Positions 1 through 8,571 of a DNA stretch of 50,381 nt are shown here, piece after piece (the stretch's first letter is position 1; every line of letters begins with the position of its first letter). The position numbers and the translations under genes were made by a program. The stretch lies in assembly GCA_031270075.1 (NCBI GenBank), contig JAISYG010000022.1, positions 1 to 50,381 on the forward strand. Reading direction: 5' to 3'. The notes beneath the pieces are model-generated. The model had not been told where the DNA came from. It searched no databases and saw only the letters and a program-made list of their open reading frames with translations. This DNA comes from Dysgonamonadaceae bacterium (lineage in GTDB: Bacteria > Bacteroidota > Bacteroidia > Bacteroidales > Azobacteroidaceae).

Positions 1-31
1 TGTACAAAATTTCAAAGAACTTTTGACCGTT

Positions 32-110
32 TGTAAACGAACTGTTGATACAGTTTTACTCCTAACGTGTAAACGAACTGTTGATACAAATTTGTAAACG
101 AACTTATGAT
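32..110. repeat. Cluster of short direct repeats at the window edge
   Basis: A 20-base motif, TGTAAACGAACTGTTGATAC, begins at 32 and again at 68, identical over the whole motif. A third, partial copy beginning at 93 keeps the first 12 bases. The intervals between starts (36 and 25 bases) differ, so this is not a simple tandem repeat. It lies directly downstream of rnfE, where rnfA would be expected. It could be a set of protein-binding sites, the edge of a larger repeat, or the place where an assembly broke. I do not recognise the motif. Confidence 0.7.
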
Positions 111-119
111 ATTTATCAC

Positions 120-701
120 TTACTTCTTAAATCGGTTAATCAACGCAATCAAATACCCCAGCACAATAAATCCGCCGGGTGCGAGGACGAACAGCAGCGA
201 GCCGAACGATTCGGGATACACCGTAGCCCCGAATAACTTGCCCGTACCGAGCAACTCGCGGAGGCTGCCGAGCGCTGTCAGCGCAAGCGTAAATCCCAAT
301 CCCATGCCCAGTCCGTCGAGCAGGGAAAGGAAGACATTGTTTTTGGAGGCGAAAGCTTCCGCCCGTCCGAGTACGATGCAATTGACTACGATAAGGGGGA
401 TGAACAGTCCCAAGCTTTCGTACAGCGCCGGAACGTATGCCTCCATCGCCAACTGGATGATGGTTACGAAGGTGGCAATCAATACGATGTAGGCCGGTAT
501 CCGCACCTGGTCGGGAATCAGGTTTTTGAACAGCGAGATGGTCATATTGGAACAAATCAGTACGAAAGCGGTGGCCAATCCCATGGATAAGCCGTTGATG
601 GCCGATGCGGTGGTTCCCAACGTCGGGCACATTCCCAGCAGGAGTACGAAGATGGGGTTTTCGGTAATGATCCCGTTGAATAAGACTTTCCAGTTTTTCA
701 T
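120..701 (-). CDS. rnfE: Electron transport complex subunit RnfE
   Basis: This is an integral membrane subunit (193 aa) of the ion-translocating ferredoxin:NAD+ oxidoreductase (Rnf). The sequence begins MKNWKVLFNGIITENPIFVL and continues as a series of hydrophobic helices with the family signatures LLLGMCPTLGTT near the N-terminus and SLRELLGTGKLFG near the C-terminus. The open frame extends further upstream, but that part is the shadow of rnfG. The ATG at 701 overlaps the rnfG stop by 4 bases, as expected for a translationally coupled operon. In related operons the closely similar subunit RnfA follows, but the 119 bases left in the window contain only repeats. Length and sequence fit RnfE rather than RnfA. 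Confidence 0.93.
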   Translation of the reverse strand: MKNWKVLFNGIITENPIFVLLLGMCPTLGTTASAINGLSMGLATAFVLICSNMTISLFKNLIPDQVRIPAYIVLIATFVTIIQLAMEAYVPALYESLGLFIPLIVVNCIVLGRAEAFASKNNVFLSLLDGLGMGLGFTLALTALGSLRELLGTGKLFGATVYPESFGSLLFVLAPGGFIVLGYLIALINRFKK

Positions 702-1333
702 TGATAACCTCCTTCCCCGTCGACGGTACTTGTTGCACTTGAAACAGCATCTGCACGGTTGCCTGAATAGGCGGCGTAAGCCCGGTTCAGAGCATCCAGG
801 AATGCACGCGACGAGATGGTGGCGCCCGTAATGGCGTCTATTTCGCCCTTGTCTTTCGTTACTTTCAGGCTGCCGCGCGACAGATCTTGGCCGAGAACGC
901 TTTGCCGGTTCTTGTCTGTCCGGAACCATTCGTCCATCTTGGAACCCAAGCCCGGCGTTTCGGCATGTTCCAGTACTTTGTAATTGATGAGTTTCCCTTG
1001 GGTATCGAATCCGGCAATCACCCGGATGGCACCGGAAAAGCCTTTCATCGAATGGCTTTCGATGGCGGTTCCCACCCATTGCCCGTTTTTCGTAGCCGGA
1101 TACACTTTCAGGGAATCGCCTTCCGTGAGGCCGACCCAATGCGCTTCGTCCGATGGGGCATTGTCGAAGCCGGGCAACACACCTTTCAGTGCGTTTTCCA
1201 GTTTGGCTTTTTTGGAAACGGCAATCGGTTGGCGGGTGATGTCGTTCACCGTGGCCAAAATGCCTCCCGCCACGATGCAGATACTGCCGAGCGAAAGGAA
1301 CATGTTGCGAAAAGAGGATGCGAGTTTAGCCAT
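698..1333 (-). CDS. rnfG: Electron transport complex subunit RnfG (FMN-binding)
   Basis: A periplasm-facing flavoprotein subunit of Rnf (211 aa). One N-terminal membrane helix (about residues 10-28) anchors an FMN-binding domain. The motif DAITGATISS (T169-G-A-T172) is the S/TGAT site at which RnfG and NqrC carry FMN attached to the last threonine through a phosphoester bond. The gene overlaps rnfD by 8 bases and rnfE by 4, so it is part of the same transcript. The C-terminus has a short Ser/Thr-rich tail without recognised function. Identification rests on the motif, size and operon position. Confidence 0.93.
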   Translation of the reverse strand: MAKLASSFRNMFLSLGSICIVAGGILATVNDITRQPIAVSKKAKLENALKGVLPGFDNAPSDEAHWVGLTEGDSLKVYPATKNGQWVGTAIESHSMKGFSGAIRVIAGFDTQGKLINYKVLEHAETPGLGSKMDEWFRTDKNRQSVLGQDLSRGSLKVTKDKGEIDAITGATISSRAFLDALNRAYAAYSGNRADAVSSATSTVDGEGGYQ

Positions 1334-2300
1334 TGTTTATTACCTCCCCGAATCGTTTGGGTTTAACATACCGGTTGATGAGCGGCGTAAATGCATTCAT
1401 AATCAGAATGGCGAACGACATGCCTTCGGGATAGGCGCCGAACAGACGGATAGCCACGGTAATGATGCCGATGCCCGCGCCGAAAATCATCATGCCTTTG
1501 GGGGTCATGGGCGAAGTTACATAATCGGTTGCCATGAAAATCGCTCCCAGCAACAACCCGCCCGACAACAGATGTACGAAGGGATTTGCATATTGGGTAG
1601 AATCAATGCCGTACATCACTCCGGTAAAGACGGCCACCGTTAACAGGATGGATACCGGAATGTGCCAGGTAATAATCTTTTTCCAAAGCATATATACGCC
1701 TCCGATAAGCAAGGCGATGGCGCTGACTTCGCCCAGGCTGCCGCCCATTTTTCCGGACAGCATCGCCGCGTAAGAAGGCCATTCGCCGAAATGTCCCTTC
1801 AGCATCGCCAGCGTAGTCGCCCCGCTGACGGCGTCGGTATAGTGAAGGGGGAACAGTCCCGGTTCCGGCCAGTTCGTCATTTGCACGGGAAATGAAATGA
1901 GCAGGAACACCCTTCCCACTAAGGCCGGGTTGAAGATGTTGTTGCCTAATCCGCCAAACGACATTTTCCCGATGCCGATGGCCGCCAGTGCGCCGATAAG
2001 GATTATCCATACCGGCAGACTGGAAGGCAGGTTAAACGCCAGTAACGTTCCCGTGATAAGGGCCGACCCGTCGCCAACAGTTATCCGTCCTTTTATCAGA
2101 AATCGCTGGATAAGGTATTCAAACAAAACGCAGGAGGCGATAGATACCGCGGTAACAATCAGTGCGCCCAGTCCGAAGAAGACGAGCGAAACCATCCAGG
2201 CCGGAACGAGGGCAATCAGCACCCCGTACATGTTTTTCTCCACACTGTCGCCGCTGTGGATGTGCGGGGAAGGCGATATAATCAGTTTATCGGTTGTCAT
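1326..2300 (-). CDS. rnfD: Electron transport complex subunit RnfD
   Basis: An integral membrane subunit of Rnf (324 aa) related to NqrB. Several hydrophobic helices are visible, and the motif DAVSGATTLAML (S159-G-A-T162) matches the covalent FMN site of RnfD. The N-terminal stretch (SPHIHSGDSVEKNMYGVLIA) is typical of the family. RnfD and RnfE/RnfA are thought to form the ion-conducting core while RnfG and RnfB pass electrons. The start lies 12 bases after the rnfC stop. Nothing looks damaged. Confidence 0.94.
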   Translation of the reverse strand: MTTDKLIISPSPHIHSGDSVEKNMYGVLIALVPAWMVSLVFFGLGALIVTAVSIASCVLFEYLIQRFLIKGRITVGDGSALITGTLLAFNLPSSLPVWIILIGALAAIGIGKMSFGGLGNNIFNPALVGRVFLLISFPVQMTNWPEPGLFPLHYTDAVSGATTLAMLKGHFGEWPSYAAMLSGKMGGSLGEVSAIALLIGGVYMLWKKIITWHIPVSILLTVAVFTGVMYGIDSTQYANPFVHLLSGGLLLGAIFMATDYVTSPMTPKGMMIFGAGIGIITVAIRLFGAYPEGMSFAILIMNAFTPLINRYVKPKRFGEVINNG

Positions 2301-2312
2301 TCTTTCTTCCGT

Positions 2313-3629
2313 TTATTTAGCAGCGGCAGCAAGCCGCAGTTCGTTTTTACCCCATTTAATGTGATCCAGTATCGGACGATTGGCCGGGCAAACATAGCTG
2401 CAAGAGCCACATTCAAGGCAGTCCATCATTTTGTTTTGTTTCATCGGTTCCCATTCTTTCCATTCGGCCAGGTTCATCAGGCGCCAGGGTTCCAATCCCA
2501 TGCAGCAGATATTTGCGCATTTCGCGCAGCGGATGCAATGCCGCGCCGGTTTCCGTTGCGCTTCGGAAGCGGGAATCAGCAGAATGCCGGACAGTCCTTT
2601 GGTAACCGGAACGTCGGCGTTGAGCAAAGCGCGTCCCATCAGGGGGCCGCCTCCGACGATTTTTCCGGTATCCGCCGGTATCCCGCCGGCCTGTTCAATC
2701 AGGTAGCGGATGGGCGTTCCGATGCGTACCCGGAGGTTGCAGGGATGCGCCAGGTGGTTTCCGGTAACGGTTACTATTCGTTCGATTAAAGGTTTGTTGT
2801 TAACGACGGCTTCGTAGACAGCGAAAGCGGTTCCGACATTCTGCACAATAGCGCCTACCGAAACGGGCAATGCGCCGCTGGCTACCTGCCGGCGGATCAA
2901 TGCGTCGATCAACTGTTTTTCGCTGCCTTGCGGGTAACGCGGTTTCAGCGGGACGATCGTGATGCCGGGAACTGTGGCGGCAAGGCTCGACAGAAGAGCG
3001 ATGGCATCCGGTTTGTTGTTTTCGATGCCGACGATCGCCTTTTGCACCTGCGCCGCTTTCATCAGCAGACGAATGCCTTGTAGGATTTCTTCGCCCTTTT
3101 CCAGCATCAGGACATGGTCGTCGGTGAGGTAAGGCTCACATTCCGCCCCGTTGATAATCAGGACTTCGGCTCGGCTTCCGGGCGGCGGCGTCAGTTTTAC
3201 GTGTGTGGGAAAGGTGGCGCCGCCCAGTCCGACAATCCCCGCCTGCCGGATCTTTTCGATGATTTCCTGCGGCGATAATTCATCGGGGAAACGACCCTGA
3301 ACAATACTGTCTTCCCAAACGTCGCCCTGTACATCAATGATAATGGCCGGTTTCCTGTATCCGCTGGCATCGACAATGTCTTCTATCTTAGCTACCGTAC
3401 CCGATACGGAGGAATGTACGGGGGCCGAAACAAATCCTGCGGCTTCGGCAATGAGCGTTCCTGCTTTCACGGTATCGCCTTTGGCCACCAGGGGTTTGGC
3501 CGGCGCTCCGATGTGTTGCGAGAGTAGAATCATCACCTGTTCGGGCAAAGGAAGCGTTACCGGCCACCGATCGGCCGACAGTTTATGGGCCGGTGCATGG
3601 ATGCCTCCTATACGAAAAGTTTTTAGCAT
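2313..3629 (-). CDS. rnfC: Electron transport complex subunit RnfC (NADH-binding, two 4Fe-4S)
   Basis: A peripheral cytoplasmic subunit (438 aa) that reacts with NAD(H). The N-terminal RnfC barrel-sandwich region begins with the characteristic GGIHAPAHK; the central part carries GLGGATFPTHVKL and INGAECEPYLTDDH, the nucleotide/FMN-binding signatures shared with NuoF. The C-terminal part holds two ferredoxin-type cysteine sets, C365/C368/C371/C375 and C404/C407/C410/C414, for two 4Fe-4S clusters. It overlaps rnfB by 7 bases. Length is normal for Bacteroidales RnfC, which lacks the long Ala/Lys-rich tail of gammaproteobacterial versions. Confidence 0.95.
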   Translation of the reverse strand: MLKTFRIGGIHAPAHKLSADRWPVTLPLPEQVMILLSQHIGAPAKPLVAKGDTVKAGTLIAEAAGFVSAPVHSSVSGTVAKIEDIVDASGYRKPAIIIDVQGDVWEDSIVQGRFPDELSPQEIIEKIRQAGIVGLGGATFPTHVKLTPPPGSRAEVLIINGAECEPYLTDDHVLMLEKGEEILQGIRLLMKAAQVQKAIVGIENNKPDAIALLSSLAATVPGITIVPLKPRYPQGSEKQLIDALIRRQVASGALPVSVGAIVQNVGTAFAVYEAVVNNKPLIERIVTVTGNHLAHPCNLRVRIGTPIRYLIEQAGGIPADTGKIVGGGPLMGRALLNADVPVTKGLSGILLIPASEAQRKPARHCIRCAKCANICCMGLEPWRLMNLAEWKEWEPMKQNKMMDCLECGSCSYVCPANRPILDHIKWGKNELRLAAAAK

Positions 3630-4492
3630 ACTATTTCTTTCGTTTGTAGATATTCAACAATGGATGCGGTGGGACATTCGCTCACGCACCGTCCGCAGAG
3701 CGTACACTTGGAATCGTCGATATAGGCCAGGTTGTTGGCGATAACGATGGCCTCCGATTCGCAGTTTTTCAGGCACTTGGAGCAGCCGATGCAAGCTGCG
3801 CTACACGCCTTCCGGGCTACTCCGCCTTTGTCCCTGTTCATGCAAGCGACATAAATGCGGTGCAGGGTGTCTGCATCGTCCGGTTTCACCGTCCGGTGAA
3901 AGCCGGAGCTTTTTCTCCGCAGTTCGATCAACTGTTTGGGACAGGCTTTGACGCAGGCGCCGCAAGCGGTGCACCGGGTTTCGTCCACTTCCGGCAACCG
4001 GGTTTCGGGATGGATGCGGATGGCGTCGAAGAGGCAGGCGGTTACGCAATCGCCCCAACCTAAGCATCCGTAAGGACAACCGGTTTCGCCGCCGTACAAG
4101 GCGGATGCGATGGCGCAATTGCCTGTGCCGTCGTATTGGTTGGTATGCGGTCGTTTTTCGCAGCTTCCGTTGCAGCGCACTACGGCCACCCGGGGTTCAC
4201 AGGCTACGGCGCTGTATCCGAGTACCGTTGCAATCCGATTCATGGTTTCCGTTCCTCCGACGGGACAGAGCAGTCCGTCCAACGAGGCCGCTTGGGTGCA
4301 GGCCGCCGCAAAGCCCGAACAGCCGGGATAGCCGCAGCCTCCGCAGTTGGCCGACGGCAGGAGGGCTTGTATTTCTGTTATGCGCGGGTCGTCCTGTACT
4401 TCAAACTTCTTAGAAACGAAGTACAGGATGATGGCGCTGATAATGCCCATCCCTCCCAAAGCAATCACGGCCGGTAATAGAAACTCCATCAT
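3623..4492 (-). CDS. rnfB: Electron transport complex subunit RnfB (ferredoxin-type)
   Basis: This subunit accepts electrons from reduced ferredoxin (289 aa). An N-terminal membrane helix (about residues 4-26) is followed by the four-iron domain with C50-x2-C53-x4-C58, then several 4Fe-4S ferredoxin motifs, including CTACGACVKACP, CIGCSKCLKNCE and CTLCGRCVSECP. The number of clusters is higher than in the E. coli protein, as in other anaerobes. The open frame extends 100 codons upstream, but those codons are the shadow of rseC. I chose the ATG pair ending at 4492, two bases after the rseC stop; the second ATG is equally possible. Confidence 0.94.
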   Translation of the reverse strand: MMEFLLPAVIALGGMGIISAIILYFVSKKFEVQDDPRITEIQALLPSANCGGCGYPGCSGFAAACTQAASLDGLLCPVGGTETMNRIATVLGYSAVACEPRVAVVRCNGSCEKRPHTNQYDGTGNCAIASALYGGETGCPYGCLGWGDCVTACLFDAIRIHPETRLPEVDETRCTACGACVKACPKQLIELRRKSSGFHRTVKPDDADTLHRIYVACMNRDKGGVARKACSAACIGCSKCLKNCESEAIVIANNLAYIDDSKCTLCGRCVSECPTASIVEYLQTKEIVC

Positions 4493-4494
4493 CG

Positions 4495-4902
4495 TTATTG
4501 AATCGTAAAAGTAAATGTTTGTTTGAACTTGTTCCTGAAAAGATAGATACCTAAGTAATAGAGAACCAGCGCCGCAAGGCTGACGAAAGCCGCTTGATGC
4601 TCGTGCAGTCCCATCGAAGAAGCGACAGGCAAGAGAACCGCCATAAGCGCCATCGGCAGGACGAAAGCGATGCATACCGCCCATAATCCCGTCGAAGCTT
4701 TTCCTGCCACTGTTACCGTATCGCCCGGACGGTAATCGCCGGAGGTGAACGGAATATCCATCCGCTTCTCCCGCGCGCCGGACATGCAGCACGACTTTTG
4801 CGCCGAACAGGCGTCACAAGCCGTTTCGTCGTGGATTTCTATTTGCAGGATACCGCTATGTACTTTGGTAACGACGCCCCGGTAGGTGATTGTTTTACTC
4901 AT
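4495..4902 (-). CDS. rseC: RseC/MucC family protein (SoxR-reducing system)
   Basis: A small inner-membrane protein (135 aa). The N-terminal cytoplasmic part has a cysteine cluster (CDACSAQKSCC) and is followed by two membrane helices (about residues 73-95 and 101-121). RseC-type proteins precede rnfB in many Bacteroidales and are assumed to assist or modulate Rnf. In E. coli RseC belongs to the system that reduces SoxR; whether that role applies here is unknown. The start is only three bases after the GH105 stop, so the gene may be co-transcribed with the uronate genes upstream or use a promoter inside the GH105 gene. Confidence 0.85.
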   Translation of the reverse strand: MSKTITYRGVVTKVHSGILQIEIHDETACDACSAQKSCCMSGAREKRMDIPFTSGDYRPGDTVTVAGKASTGLWAVCIAFVLPMALMAVLLPVASSMGLHEHQAAFVSLAALVLYYLGIYLFRNKFKQTFTFTIQ

Positions 4903-4905
4903 TAT

Positions 4906-6078
4906 TTATTTGTCCAGTAACACGCTCGCCATAATGAACGGACCAACCGCTTTCGGATCGTTGTCCCGTATGGGTTCGGAAATATAGTATTGGAAACTAC
5001 CGTCGCGGTTGCCGCTTCCTCCCAGACCGGAAACGACACAGCATTGGGTGATGCTGATGGTTCCGTCGGGGTTTTCCACGACAAACTGTTTGAGAAACCG
5101 GTCGTAAGCCGTCCGGCTTTTTTCCAGGTAGCTGCTGTCCAGATAGCCTTTTTGCGCGCCTTTCGCCCAGAAATAGATAAACATGATGGAACCGGTCGAT
5201 TCCAGGTAATTGCCCGGCTCGCTGGCTTTGTCGGTTACCTGATACCACATGCCGGTTGCCGGGTCGCTGTATTTTTCCAGTGCGGCCGCCAGGCCCTGTG
5301 CGATTTGGATGATTTCGGGGCGCTTCGGATGGTCCTCCGGCAGGAAATCCAGCACATCTACCAGCGCCATCGCGTACCAACCGATACTTCTCGACCAGAA
5401 GTTGGGCGACAGGCCGGTTTCGGGATTCGCCCAGATCTGTACCCGTTTTTCGTCCCATCCGTGGTAGTACAAACCGGTTTCGGGACTGTACGTCTTTCGA
5501 GCGACTAAGGTAACCTGATGCGCCACATCGTCGAACAGCGCCGGTTCGTTGAACACTTCTGCGTATTGGGCCAGGAACGGCGAAGCCATATACACGCCAT
5601 CTAACCACAACTGGTAGGGATAGATTTGTTTATGCCAGAAGCCGCCTTCCGATGTTCGCGGATGGGTCAGCATCTGGTTGCGTAACAGTGTCAGGGCGTT
5701 TTTGTATTTTTCTTCACCGGTTTCCTCGTACAGGGCAAACAGAAATTTCCCCGAATTAATCAGGTCGATGTTGTATATTTCCGGCCGGTATGTACGGATT
5801 TGATTGCCGTTGTCCAACAGCATGGTATCGGCGTAGCTTTCGATGTAATCGAAATAATATTTATCGCCCGTTTGTTCGTAGGTTTGCTGGAAAGCCAACA
5901 ACAGCAGTCCGGGACAATAATTCCATTTGGGCGCTTTGGAGAAGTCGAGCATCCACGATTCGGGATTGCGTTTGATTTCCGAGTCCGTCATACGAACGTA
6001 ATTTTTCGTTTCTTTGGCGGGAGCCGAGCAGCTGCATACACTTGCGAGCGCTAAAAATACAATTAAATAGTGTTTCAT
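4906..6078 (-). CDS. Glycoside hydrolase family 105 (unsaturated uronyl hydrolase), lipoprotein
   Basis: A 390-aa protein of the GH88/GH105 (YteR-like) family. It removes the unsaturated uronic acid left at the non-reducing end of pectin or rhamnogalacturonan oligomers by lyases, releasing the substrate of KduI. The motif QLWLDGVYMASPF contains D160, matching the catalytic Asp that protonates the 4,5-unsaturated ring; the alpha/alpha-barrel signatures WSRSIGWYAMALVDVL and YLESTGSIMFIYFWAKG are present. The N-terminus (MKHYLIVFLALASVCSCS) is a signal peptide with a plausible lipobox Cys at 16, so it is probably periplasmic or membrane-anchored. It overlaps the transporter gene by 4 bases. The exact oligosaccharide specificity cannot be read from sequence. 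Confidence 0.88.
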   Translation of the reverse strand: MKHYLIVFLALASVCSCSAPAKETKNYVRMTDSEIKRNPESWMLDFSKAPKWNYCPGLLLLAFQQTYEQTGDKYYFDYIESYADTMLLDNGNQIRTYRPEIYNIDLINSGKFLFALYEETGEEKYKNALTLLRNQMLTHPRTSEGGFWHKQIYPYQLWLDGVYMASPFLAQYAEVFNEPALFDDVAHQVTLVARKTYSPETGLYYHGWDEKRVQIWANPETGLSPNFWSRSIGWYAMALVDVLDFLPEDHPKRPEIIQIAQGLAAALEKYSDPATGMWYQVTDKASEPGNYLESTGSIMFIYFWAKGAQKGYLDSSYLEKSRTAYDRFLKQFVVENPDGTISITQCCVVSGLGGSGNRDGSFQYYISEPIRDNDPKAVGPFIMASVLLDK

Positions 6079-7514
6079 CTTACAACAGGTTTATATTTGG
6101 GTACCAACATTTTCATTATCACCCAACCGATGAGGTAGGCGACGGCGCAAATGGAGAATATAATAAAATATCCGGAGTCGACTCCTTCAAAACCAAACAG
6201 GCGCATTTGGGTTGTTTCCGCATGGTCGAACAACACGCCCGAACTTTGGTTGATTATGTACGAACCGACGCCGCCGGCCATGCCGCCAATGCCGGTAATA
6301 GTAGCAATGGCCGATTTTGGGAACATATCGCCCACCGTCGAGAATATGTTGGCCGACCACGATTGATGCGCCGCTCCGGCAATACCGATAATCACCACGG
6401 GAATCCAATAGGAATATCCGCCCAAAGGCTGAGCCAGCAAAGCCAGCAAGGGGAAAAAGGCAAAAATCAACATGGACTGCATCCGCGCAGCATAGGGATC
6501 TTTACCGGTTTTGTTGATAATGATGGTCGGCAGTTTTCCGCCGTACAGCGAAAGCATAACAACCGTATACAGCACGGTAAGCGGAAGAATTTGTTGATTG
6601 CCTTTCAAATTGAATACCGATTCCAGATACTTCGGCATCCAGAACAGATAGAACCACCACACGCCATCGGTCATAAACTTGCCGACAGCGAAGGCCCAGG
6701 TCTGTTTGAACTTGAAGCATTCCAGGAAAGAAAGTTTGCGTTCCGGTTGGGCTGTTTCCGACGAGTGGTTGGCGCCGTCCTCTTTGTCGGAAAGGATGTA
6801 TTCCAGTTCGGCCTTGTTTACTTTGGGATGCGCTTCGGGTTTCTTGTAAATAAAAACCCAGAATCCCATCCAGACAAAACCTAAAAGCCCGATAATAATG
6901 AACGAAGCTTCCCATCCGAATGCGGAAGCCAGCGGAAGAATACAGGCCGGAGCAATCATTGCGCCGATGGTAGCCCCCGAATTAAAGATACTCGTTGAAA
7001 ACGCCCGGTCTTTTTTGGGAAAGTATTCGGCGGTAGCTTTGATGGCTGCCGGAAAGTTACCGGCTTCGCCGAGAGCCAGCACTGCGCGGGCGAAGATGAA
7101 AAGTGTTACGCCGAGAGAGGCAATTTTACCGGCCTCGCCGAGGCCTTCAATCGTTTCGCGTGCACCGCTGAAACTGAATATCCAGGAACCGGATGCAATT
7201 CCCGCCGTGGCAATGCCGCAAAACGCATGAAGACAGGCGCCAATCGACCAGATTCCAATCGCCCAGAGAAATCCCTTTTTTGTGTCTAACCAATCGACAA
7301 AGCGACCGGCAAACAACATGCAGACCGCATAAAAGAGGGAAAAGAACGAAGTGATTCTACCGTAGTGAACGTTTGTCCAATGAAATTCCGGCCCTATAAA
7401 ACTCGGATAAGTTAATGACAAGACCTGCCTGTCGAGATAATTAACTGTGGTTGCGAAGAACAGCATGGCGCAAATCATCCACCGGTAATTCGTCATTTTT
7501 GTTTGTTGATTCAT
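6075..7514 (-). CDS. exuT: Hexuronate transporter (MFS, anion:cation symporter family)
   Basis: A 479-aa major facilitator with about twelve hydrophobic helices. The opening MICAMLFFATTVNYLDRQVL and the loop around FAGRFVDWLDTKKGF are characteristic of the ExuT/GudP anion:cation symporters, which import galacturonate, glucuronate or related sugar acids with protons. The segment ARAVLALGEAGNFPAAIKA is another family hallmark. The gene sits between a uronyl hydrolase and kdgK, which supports uptake of (unsaturated) hexuronates. Exact substrate choice among uronates is inferred from context. Confidence 0.88.
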   Translation of the reverse strand: MNQQTKMTNYRWMICAMLFFATTVNYLDRQVLSLTYPSFIGPEFHWTNVHYGRITSFFSLFYAVCMLFAGRFVDWLDTKKGFLWAIGIWSIGACLHAFCGIATAGIASGSWIFSFSGARETIEGLGEAGKIASLGVTLFIFARAVLALGEAGNFPAAIKATAEYFPKKDRAFSTSIFNSGATIGAMIAPACILPLASAFGWEASFIIIGLLGFVWMGFWVFIYKKPEAHPKVNKAELEYILSDKEDGANHSSETAQPERKLSFLECFKFKQTWAFAVGKFMTDGVWWFYLFWMPKYLESVFNLKGNQQILPLTVLYTVVMLSLYGGKLPTIIINKTGKDPYAARMQSMLIFAFFPLLALLAQPLGGYSYWIPVVIIGIAGAAHQSWSANIFSTVGDMFPKSAIATITGIGGMAGGVGSYIINQSSGVLFDHAETTQMRLFGFEGVDSGYFIIFSICAVAYLIGWVIMKMLVPKYKPVVR

Positions 7515-7532
7515 GATATTTAAATTATATGT

Positions 7533-8558
7533 TTATCGTTGTACTCTGCCGCTCGCATCGCCGCCGGCCAGTGTTTCTACTTCTTCTACCGACACCAGAT
7601 TGAAATCGCCGTTGATGGTGTGTTTCAGTGCCGAGGCGGCTACTGCAAATTCCAGCGCTTCGCCCTGATTGGGTTTCGTGAGCAAACCGTGAATGATGCC
7701 GCCGGAGAAAGAATCGCCTCCGCCTACGCGGTCGATAATCGGATAGATGTCGTAGCGTTTGGATGTATAAAACTCCTTCCCGTTGTAAATCATCGCTTTC
7801 CATCCGTTGTGCGTAGCGGAAAACGATTCGCGCAAAGTGGAAATCACGTATTTGAAACCGAACTCCTTTGCCATTTGGATAAAAATATCTTTGTATCCTT
7901 CGGCGTCGGTGTGTCCGGATGTTACATCCGCATCGGGTTTGAAACCGAGGCAGAGTTCGGCGTCTTCTTCGTTGCCAATGCAAACATCTACATACTGCAT
8001 CAGCGGGCGCATGATGGATTGGGCTTTTTCTTTTGTCCACAGTTTTTTGCGGAAATTCAAATCGACCGAAACCGTAACGCCGTGGCGCTTGGCGGCTTCG
8101 CACGCCAATTGGGTCAATCCGGCCGCCTGGTCCGAAATAGCCGGCGTAATGCCCGACCAGTGGAACCAGTCGGCGCCTTTCATGATGGCGTCGAAATCGA
8201 AATCGTCCGGACCGGCTTCTGCAATGGCCGAATGTGCCCGGTCGTAAATCACTTTGCTGGGACGCATGGATGCGCCGGTTTCCAGATAATAAATACCGAC
8301 ACGATCGCCGCCCCGCGCAATGAACCCGGTCTTTACTCCGTATTTACGCAAGGCGTTGACAGCCGATTGTCCGATTTCGTGTTTGGGCAATTTGGTTACG
8401 AAGTAGGCGTCGTGCCCGTAATTGGCGCAACTGACGGCTACATTGGCTTCGCCGCCGCCATAAACCACATCGAAGGCATCGGATTGGACGAAACGGGTAT
8501 GGCCCGGAGTGGACAGGCGTAGCATGATTTCGCCTAATGTTACTATTTTTTTTGCCAT
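7533..8558 (-). CDS. kdgK: 2-keto-3-deoxygluconate kinase (PfkB family)
   Basis: Phosphorylates 2-keto-3-deoxygluconate, the common product of the uronate branches here, to KDPG for cleavage by KDPG aldolase (not in the window). The 341-aa protein has the ribokinase-fold signature VVYGGGEANVAVSCANYG near the N-terminus and VGGGDSFSGGIIHGLL near the C-terminus, with D282 as catalytic base. The second Gly in GGGD replaces the more usual Ala of GAGD. The length is normal. It starts 13 bases after the DUF4861 stop, so it is in the same operon. Confidence 0.9.
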   Translation of the reverse strand: MAKKIVTLGEIMLRLSTPGHTRFVQSDAFDVVYGGGEANVAVSCANYGHDAYFVTKLPKHEIGQSAVNALRKYGVKTGFIARGGDRVGIYYLETGASMRPSKVIYDRAHSAIAEAGPDDFDFDAIMKGADWFHWSGITPAISDQAAGLTQLACEAAKRHGVTVSVDLNFRKKLWTKEKAQSIMRPLMQYVDVCIGNEEDAELCLGFKPDADVTSGHTDAEGYKDIFIQMAKEFGFKYVISTLRESFSATHNGWKAMIYNGKEFYTSKRYDIYPIIDRVGGGDSFSGGIIHGLLTKPNQGEALEFAVAASALKHTINGDFNLVSVEEVETLAGGDASGRVQR

Positions 8559-8571
8559 TATTGATTCAGAT

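Noticed and set aside
1-119. CRISPR array
   Set aside because: Only two full and one partial 20-base repeats with unequal spacing of 16 and 5 bases between copies; no cas genes in the window.
120-1139. A 339-codon minus-strand frame covering rnfE and beyond
   Set aside because: The first 146 codons are an out-of-frame reading of rnfG, rich in Arg and without family similarity; only the part from the ATG at 701 is RnfE.
3623-4792. A 389-codon frame for rnfB
   Set aside because: The first 100 codons are a shadow of rseC; the membrane-anchor start of RnfB is at 4492.
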